In this document: positions 50,263 through 59,200 of the stretch, in pieces
Position numbering within the stretch: position 1 is the stretch's first letter
Layout of the letters: each line of letters begins with the position of its first letter
From: Amycolatopsis sp. EV170708-02-1
GTDB taxonomy: Bacteria; Actinomycetota; Actinomycetes; Mycobacteriales; Pseudonocardiaceae
Length of the DNA: 64,000 nucleotides
NCBI RefSeq assembly: GCF_022479115.1
Contig: NZ_CP092497.1
Coordinates: 4,340,001-4,404,000 of the forward strand
Direction: 5' to 3'
Notes under the pieces: generated by a model
Told to the model about the DNA's origin: nothing
What the model saw: the letters and a program-made list of their open reading frames with translations, nothing else
Databases searched by the model: none
Position numbers and translations under genes: made by a program

Positions 50263-53200
50263 TTGGGCGGGGTGGATGGTCGATCCGGGGGCGGGGTGGT
50301 TGTTGGATCCGGGTGTGCTGGGGATGGATGTGGTGGGGGTGGGTTGGTGGTGTCTGGGGTGGGTGGGGAGGTGGTGGCGCGGGGCCGGGTGGAGGTGGGT
50401 TCGGGTGATGGTCGTGGTCTGGTGTTGTCGTCGGTGGATCGTGGGGTGTTGGTGGAGGCTGCGGAGCTGTTGGTGGGCCGGGCGTCGCGTGAGCTCAACA
50501 CCGGGTTTGAGGGGGTTGGTCTGCAGTTCCTGGTGCAGGTGTCGCTGGATGAGGTGAACGGTCGTTTCCGGGTGATGGGGAATCTGCTGATACGGGAGCT
50601 GAGGACCGCGATCGTGGGTGTCTTGCGGGGCCTGGCGGCTGACCAGGCTGGTGATCTGCCGCTTTCGTGGAAGATCACCGCGGTGCCGGTGGATGACGGG
50701 GTGCAACGCGGGGGTAGCTGGGAGCTGGTGGCGGAGCCGGGCCCGCGTCGTCTGCTTGACGATTACCGGTCGCTGGACGAGTTCGAGGCCCCGCTTCTGG
50801 GGCTGGTGCGGTTGCCGTCGGCGAGTGATGTGCGGCGTATCGAGCTGATGGCCGAAGGCTATGTACCCAAACTGCTGAGCGCCCGGGACGACGAGCCGGA
50901 CCTCGTCGCCGTCGTCCAGGTCGCCGGGACCGACGGTGTCCCCGGCTCCGGAAACGGTGCCGCCACGGTGCTGGAGAACGCGATCAAGACCGGTGTCACT
51001 CATGGCCTGGCCGCCGCACAAACAGCCGGGTGGACCGGTTTGCCCACACTCGAACAAGTGATGACCGCCCGCGTCACCATCCACACCGAACAACTATCCG
51101 AACCCGCCACCACCGACGTCGGCCGGGTCCGGGTCGAGGTCCGCTATCCCGGCGGCGACGCGATGGACCTCGACGACGAGGCCCCGCCGAGGGCACCACC
51201 ACCGCACCAGGATGCGTCACCAGGGGTCGTGCTGGACACTTCCGCAGCGGGTGTGCGGGACGGGGCCGGGTCGCCGGTTGATGTGTTGTTGGTGGATTTG
51301 GTGGGTCCGGGTTTCGAGTGGTCGAAGGTTCTGCATGAGCCGTTGATCGATCCGGTGTCGGGTGTGACGGCGGGGGTGTTCTTCCCGAGGCCGGGTGAGG
51401 TGGGTGTGCTGCGGGCGGTGCCGCAGCGGAGGGCGTATACGGCGGCGGTCCACGGGAACGGGCGGGGAAGGTTCTCGTATTGGCTGACATCGGGGGACGA
51501 GGTGTGGATCGACACGGCGGGGCTCTTCCGGATCTTGCTGAGTGCCGGGCTGCCCGGGCGCGAGCACTGGGAACAGGTATCGGAGGTGTGGTTGCTCAGC
51601 TGCCGGGTGGCCGACCTCAGCCTCGGCAACCGGCTCGAGGAATTCGCCGGCCTGCTGACCGACGCCGGACACCCACGGCTGGTACGTGGCCCGGACACAC
51701 CCGTGGAAATGCTCCCCGACGGATCACTGCGATTCCCCGACGGCGGCACCCTGAAAACCATCACACCACAACATTCGATAGAGACCCGCCTCCCACAGAT
51801 CAAACAACCCAGCCAGACATCCACCGACACCGGCATCCAACTCAACAACGACACCGACGAACAAACCACCACAACCACGAACCAGACAGAACCCACAACA
51901 ACCGGAGCGGAAGCCGGTGGCGCCTCGGTCGAGGCTGTTCCCCTGTTCACTGAAGGGTTGTCAGGCACTGCCCGAGATATTCGTCCAGGGGCGGTTGTTC
52001 GAACGTGGAGCGGCGATTTTTCAGTCAAAGGCAAACCGGAGCTTTCGGAGAGTGACCTGCTGGCGCTGGTCAAGCTCGCTACGGAATATGCTCGTGAGGT
52101 TGTCCGGCTTTGGCGTTCGGGGCGTGAACTGCCTGATATCCGGTTGCATCTCATTAGTCGTGGCAGGGTTCTGACAAAGGATGATGTTCTCTTCGTCTAT
52201 CTGGAGAGTTTGTTGACTCGTGCGGTGAATGCTCTTGGTGGCGTGTCGATACCACTACGATTCACTCGTGTCGTTCACCCCGAGGGCGACTCGATCAAGG
52301 TGCGCGCCGAGATCAAGATTCACGCATCGCCCGCGCGGACCGTGGCCGGCTACCGCGCGGCGGACAGGCTGGAAGCGTCGTTCCTGGAAAGTCGTCCCGA
52401 ATTTGCCGCCGTGGAGGCGGAGCGTGTGAGGTTGCAGGTAGGTGGTTTCGTCCAGGAGCTCGAGAGACTCCGGAAGGACCATGCGCTTCCCCTGGATCTC
52501 AGGCCGAAGCTCGCCATTGACGTGCACGCGCATGCCACGAGTATGGCCATGAGTATGGAGGCGGTTTCAGGTTTGACCCATTCGGTGGTCAAGGACGAGT
52601 TGGGCGACGACGCGGGAATCACGGCTGCGGATCTTATCCGGGAATCAATTGTTTTTGGTCAGGTCGAAAGTAGGGGTTCGGGAGTCTTCTTGGAGGTCAC
52701 GGAGCCTGCGGGGATGGCCGTGGTTCGGCTGCCGCCGTGGATGAGTGGCCGGCTGATTCGGCGGGACAAAGAGGCTTTGAAGTGGGAAGGGCATTTCGGG
52801 AAGCGGTGGCCACCTTCGCTCGTCGAGTCTGAGCCTGGGCCTGAGTCTGAGCCGGGGCAGGATTCCGGGCGGCCGAAGGTGGAAGAGGTGGTGCGGAGCG
52901 CTGTGAAGGTAGCGATGGCGTGTAAGGCCGCCTCGCCTGCTTGGCAGATGCCGGACATCCGGTTGTGGATCAGGGCAGATCTCGAGGCGGGCAATGAAGT
53001 GCTTGATCGGATGTTCGAACATCTCGAAGGGCTCTTCCGGAATGAGATCAGGGCCCAGGGCGGTGACCCGGAGACGCTGGGGCTCCGTTTTACCCGGGAG
53101 GTCGCCGATGCGAAGACGCCCTCGTTCCGTCACGAGGGGGACGTCCGTATCTCTGTTCGTGAAACTCCGGAGCGGACTCTGCTGGAGTACGAAAATGTGA

Positions 53201-56200
53201 AGACGCTCACCGAGTATTTCGTCCCGAGCACGTCAGTTTTGCCGGTGACCGCGCAGGAACATATCGCGGCGATGCTGCTCGGATTCGTCCGGCAATGGCT
53301 GCAGGCCGGCGACGATGAAAAACCGGTTCTGGAGTTCGGTACGGCTAAACGGCGCCCCCGGCTCCGTTCGGCTTATGCGCGGGCGGTCTGGCATTTGGTG
53401 CGGCAAGGAGTCGCGGCAGCGCTTCAAAAGCTGGGGGACTCCACGCCTGCCGGGGAGATCTTGCGCAATTCGGTCCGATATACCCCGTACTACGACGCCA
53501 AACAGGCATGTGCCGTGTTCGATGTGCGCGAGCACGGTCAGACGTTGGAAGAAGGTCATGTGGCGGCCGCGCAGGCAGTCCGGGAATTGTGGGCTGACGA
53601 GAAGTGGGTTGTCAGGCGGGATGCCAAGCGGGTTGTCAAGCGGGTTGTCAGGCGGGCTGAAGGGAAGTTGTTGGCGGTGTGGAAGGGACAGTTCAAGGGG
53701 TTGGGGCCGAAGTCGACGGCGGTGTTCAGCGAAGCGATGGCGGAGCTTGAGGAGCAGGCGGGTCGTCTTAAGCGTGAGATCGAGCAGCAGCGTCCGGGGA
53801 GTGAGGATCGGGATATCCGGATAGTGGTGACTGGTTCTGGTCTTGTTGACAAGAAGGGAAAGTGGACCGCACGCGCGAAGACCGCTTTGAGCCATCTTGA
53901 GGGTCGGCTTGTTGAGTTCTTGGGAGGGATCGTGGTGCCCGTAACCAAGGCAGCCTATGGCAGCAAGAGTAGTGCTGAGGAAGCGGATGCTTCGATCATC
54001 GTGTATCCCGAGACGGGGATGACCGAGGATGATTATCGGAGCGATAGGCCGTTGGGATTGTTCTTTCTGCACTCGCAGAGTGCGCGCCTGTCTGTCGTGG
54101 TCGAGAGGCGTTTGCGGTTGAGAGTTCAGGGGTTTGTCTCCAGGTTCCTGCAGAGCGGCGATGGTGAACTGTCGATCGTGGTCACGGGTAAGGACATGTT
54201 CCTGCCTGGCCGCTTGGCGCGGGTGCGGGAGTTGGTCGAGGCGGCGGTCAGCGCGTATCCGGCGGACATGCGGAATTCTGTGATCGAGAAGATCATGCGG
54301 CATGTGCGATTCGTGAGTGATGCTGGGCTCGTCCTCGATGGAGGCGCGCATGTATGGATTGCCGAAACCGCCGGGGTCGACGAAGCTTCGATCGAACAGC
54401 AGGCACCCGCCACGACACACCCGGCGCGGCGCCCTGAGCGAGTTGCCGCCGAACGACCGGAGATTTCCGATGAGTTCGATCTGCCGGTCCTTGATCTCGG
54501 TTTGGCCCCCCAAGTCGATCCGGATGGAGATGACGTGCTGGTTGAGCACGCCGGAGATGAAACTTGGCGGGTTGCTCCAGGGGAGGAGGTGGGTCCGGGA
54601 AGTCCGGCAGCCGAGGTCGAACCGACTCCCGAGATCGATGATGTGGCGATGGGGGAATGGATCGACTTCGGGGGCGACGCACAGAACGCGCGATCGGCCG
54701 CCGAGGCGGAGGTAAACGACATGTCGGCGTTTGAACCGTTCATGGATCAGTGGGACGAGGGGATGGCTGCGCTCGTCGCCGAGCTGGCGGCTCAACTCGG
54801 CGTGACCACGGGCAACGCCGAGTTGCCGGAGCACACAGGCGGGCCGGTCGATTCGCCGGGGCCGGGCGGAGAGGAGGCCGCCGGGACCGGTGCAGTGGTA
54901 CCTGCAGTTTCGCAGACTGCCCAAGAAGTGCGAGGGCCGCCAGTGTCCGGCGCCGAGGCCGGTCAACCTGGGTCTCGTGAGTCGTCCGAAGGCCTGTACG
55001 ACGATAGTCCGGATCGCGAGCCGGGGCCGGCCGGGGCCGGGCCGTCCTCCGTCATGGGGCCGGACGACGAGAGGTCGGCCCCGCCTGCGCATCCGGCGGT
55101 CCCGGCGATTCCCGATGCGGCAGCACCCTGGCCCGGCGTGCAGCCCGTTCGGCTGGCGCAGGGCAAGATCATCGACCCCCATTCGCCGATCTTGTACCGG
55201 GAGGGCCTCGAAGCACTGGTCGCAGGTGCTCGGGCACTGGTGCACGGGGCGATGACCGGGCCCAACGCCGGACGGGAAGCTCTCGACGTGCGGTTCACGG
55301 TGAATATCCCGCCGAGCCGGCAGGCGGACAGGTATTTCGCGAACGTGGTCACGATCATCAAACGAGAGCTCTCTGCCGCCATCGAGGCTGTCCTGCTCAG
55401 GGATTTCCCGGTTGATCACGATCGACCGTCCAGCTGGAATTTCACGCCAGTGCAACTCCGGGGTACAAAGGAGAGCCGTGGTGATTGGGAGCTCGTCGTG
55501 CATCCGAGCCCCCGTCATCCGATCGCTTACTACCGGTCGCTGACCGAGTGGACGGCGCAGGGAATCGGACCTGCGTCCGTGCTCACCGAGGCCGATCGAA
55601 TGCGCGTCGAGTGGATCGGTGAAGGGCTTGTCGACGCGGCCTTGTCCGCGCCCGCCGACAGGCAGCCGAAGTTGCTCGGCAAGGTTCACGTCTACGCAAC
55701 CGGGGCCCAGGCCATACCTGAGGACGACCCGCGGACCGCGATCGTGCGTTCGGCCATCGCGACGGGCGTCCGGCGCCGGCTGGCCGAGACGAGTCCGGCG
55801 GGTGGAGGGTCCCGGACGGCTGAGCAGATCCTGGCTCGTGTCGATGTGAGGGCGATCGAGCACCGCGACGCGAATCCCAGACTTGGCACGTACCAACTCA
55901 AGGTCGAACGTGCCCAGACTGGTTCCGTGGACCGACGTGTCCCTGCCGAGTCAGGGCCAGTCGATCGTCTTATCGAGTCCGAGGTCCTGGCGAGCGGGCA
56001 GTTCGCAGACATCATGTCTCCGCGTTTCGCACCCAGCGAGCTCGAAGCCTTGGCTGAAGCCGCTCAGCAAGTCCGGGCCCTGGTCGAAGCCGGGTTCAGG
56101 TCGATGGACGTGCTGGTCGTTCTGTTCGAGGAGGACAGGGCGACGGAGGTTTACCGGCGGGCGTCGGTTGCCATTGGGCGTGAAATGACTCGGCTTGTCG

Positions 56201-59200
56201 ACGATGTCCTGACCGCGGCCGGATCTCCTCTCCGAGCAGAGGATTTGACATGGAACGTGACGCCTCGGCTTGCTCGGGAAGTCGGGCCGGACCAGCGCGG
56301 CCGGTGGGAGGTTCGGCTTCTCCCCACCGCCCTCTCCGAGGAACGGTCATCGCTGAATCAAGACGTGCCCAGACCTGGCCTGACCCCGCGGCTGGCCGAG
56401 GAGGCAGAGGAGTTTCGAGCGCATCGTGCTCGAAGGAGCCGCGACGGAAATGCGATCGATCGCTCGGAGTCACAGCGTCGGTTCACAAGCCGATCTCGCC
56501 GTGACGAAACGGAGCCGTCGGCGCCCGAGGTTCCCAGATTCACGCGGCGCAGTGGTACCGATGAAGTGATCGATTCGAGTCCGGAGTTGCTCGAATCCTC
56601 GGGCATTATCCTGGATTCGCCTTCGGCGGAGCCGCTGGAGGATGGTTCGATGCCGACTCCGAGCAACGACGAGCGTGAGGAGATCGCGCCCGGGCGAGCG
56701 GCCGCGGAATTCGAACCGATCGGCAATAACGCCGGCGGTATCGCGTTCTCGTCCGATCCGGCCACGATCGCCGCCTGGCGGGCGCTCTATGACAGGATGC
56801 ACACCTCTGAACCGCTTGGCATTTCGAAAGTTTTCTATGTTTTCGTTGATGCTGTCCCCGGCGGAGTCGGTTTCGACGGCCAGGTGTTCACTGAGGCGGA
56901 GTTAGGTGAGCGTGTCGCGCGTTCCGCGGCGTTCCAGGTGGTGTCCCAGCGGCCGAACGTGTCGGTAGTGGTGGTGGGAGCCTCCTCGGATCGCTTGGGT
57001 GAGTTCCGGAAGTTCGCCGACGCGTTGCGTGGCGACGGCCCGTATCGCGACGTCGAAGTGGTGAACGACGACATCGGCGCGATCGAACAGGTGTCGATTC
57101 CTCGGGCCGGTGACGTGCGGTGGAAGCAACTGGGGAACGCCGATGGCGAGAACGTCGGCATGGGCTTCGTGACCGCCGGATGGGGCGGCAAGATGGACTC
57201 CTCTGTGCGGGCGTCCTCCCGCTATACGGATCCTTTCTTGGTCGAGCAAGACCCCGTGTCGAGGACCGACGCAGCGGTCGTGCAACCGTGGGCACCGACC
57301 ACCGAAGCCTCCCGGACGTCCGCGGTACGGATCTACCTGCAGAGTGACGGCACCCGTTACGTCGTACCTCTCGCCGGTGGCAGGAAGGCCCGGCTGGCAC
57401 CGGAGGTGTACGCGGAGTGGTTACTGAGCGTGGAGTACTTCCGGAAGGCGACCGGTGGCCCGGTCCGGCCGCCGTTGATCGTGCTGACCCACTTCACCCG
57501 AGCCGCGAAAGCAGACGGCGGTCTCAACGCGCGGTTCCTGGCAAAGCTGGGGCCATGGCAGAGCTTCCACTATTCCGGTGCGATCGGCTTCCAGACAGAA
57601 GTCGGTATGCCGGTCATCATCAAGGGCGGGCACGTCGTCGAGAGGCACCTTGAGTTCGGCGACGTCGCGTTTGTTTCGGCCGAGCCGGTTTTCGGATTCC
57701 CCACAGACGGCAGCGGGTTTGCCCGTCATCCTGGCGTGATGGGGCAGAACGGCCCCGTCGTTGCGCACGGTGACGCTGACAGGCTGGCGGCCTTCGGCAC
57801 CGCATTGGCCGTGGGAACCCACCGGTTCCCCGGTCCATGGGGTGACCGGCTACCGCTGATCATCTCGGTCGAGGGACATGGCAGATACGCGAACTTCAGA
57901 CTGCCCAATGGACAGCTCGTTGAAGTCGGGGGGCGCGAGGCCGCCGAACTATGGTTGGCTGCCCCCGGTATCCGTCGCGCCCTGGGTGAGAATCCAGGCC
58001 GGCCGGTGGTGATCATCGGTGACGATACGGGCATTCCAGCGGCGATCGGCGGGTTCGGATACGACTTTGCGGGAGCCATGCGGAGGGCGGGCTTCTTTAA
58101 CGACGTGTTCGCACACTCAGGACCCGCAGCGGACATGGATACAGGCTTCTCCCTGGTGTCGCTACCGCGCGCGGGCGATGTCAAGACCTTGGCGCTGCGA
58201 AGTGCCGCGGGCCGGCTGCTGGCGATACTTGTGCGTTTCCCTGGCGATGACGCCATTGTGCGAGAGCTGCAGGCGTGGGCATGGAACTCCACGCCCGAGT
58301 CTCTGTGCAAGGTCACGAAACTCGACGGAGATTGGGCAGGTTCGCGGCAGGTCAAGACTCCCTGGGAAACAATCCCGGGTTTCATTTTCACCGGCGACAG
58401 GTTCATCCTCAACGACAAGGACAGTACGGACGCCCCGCTGTCACAGCGGGCGCTGGCCCGCGTGCTGGCGGACGACCCGGAGGTGAGGGAACTCCTCGGC
58501 TACACGGTGGAGAAGCCGATTGTGATCGCAGACCTGGTCGGTGACACACCCCGGTTGGAAGAGCTCTCCGAGGTGCTGCATTCCGTCGGCGGTTACGCGC
58601 GTGAGATCTATCGTCCTCTCGGTGACATGTTCTTCGAGGCCTCCGGTGGAATCTTGGTTGACGACCAGGGTTTCGACAAGGTCGCTGCCCCGGACCCTTC
58701 GTCTTACCAGGTGGTGAGCTACGAGTTGGCCAACCGGGAGCTCGGCACGTTCGGACAGTTCTTCATCAGAGACATTTTCGACGCCGGCATCATGTACGTC
58801 AGCGGATTGCTGTCCACGGCCGCTTCGTCGCGGTACTACGTGCGCGAGGTGCTGGAACCGGACGGTCGAGGCGGCTGGCGACGCCGGGCCCGGGCGGTCA
58901 AAATGCCGTATGAAAGGCAACCGTGGGTAGTTGATGGTCATGGGGAGGCCGAGGGGCTGGATTTCCGGCTCCGCACCGATGATCCCTTCCGGCATGGTGA
59001 TGAGGTGTCCGCCCCGGGCGGCCCCAGCGCGAACATCATCAAGAACAGCAGAGTCTTCAGAGAAGCGGGGCCGAAGACGGGACACGCGGAACTGTTGTTC
59101 CTCAACTGCTTGATCAACAAGATCGGTGCGGATGGTGCCTCGGCTGCCTACCGGCTCCATCAAGCTTGGACGAGATCTGGTGCAACGGCCAACGTCTGGG

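Larger units (their letters stand above)
47481..51930 (+). repeat. Super-unit 8: A-B-C'-D
   Basis: A 47481-49118, acidic insert (EGEAEEEEEEDGALSDD, about 49125-49180), B4 49185-49875, linker with RNDEELAQWLLFED and two frameshifts, C8 50364-51180, D5 51223-51768. C8 begins like the C' of units 4 and 5 but ends like C6 (TDVGRVRVEVRYPGGDAMDLD), a hybrid that allows a C' to be followed by D. Confidence 0.7.

Noticed and set aside
31439..50263. Separate genes starting at 31439, 40087, 41355 and 50263
   Set aside because: Each proposed start lies in the middle of a repeat module whose other copies read through. The frame before each start is lost through a missing base.
53233..55896. Long minus-strand ORF of 887 codons
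   Set aside because: It lies fully inside the sense frame, has Arg/Pro/His-rich composition typical of antisense reading of high-GC genes, and shows no domain. The same holds for 6913-9249, 14440-16416 and 22624-24108 on the minus strand.
13021..56339. CRISPR array or transposon repeats
   Set aside because: The repeats are 0.4-5 kb coding modules that differ mostly at synonymous or conservative positions and keep the frame. There are no short palindromic repeats, spacers, transposase motifs or terminal inverted repeats.
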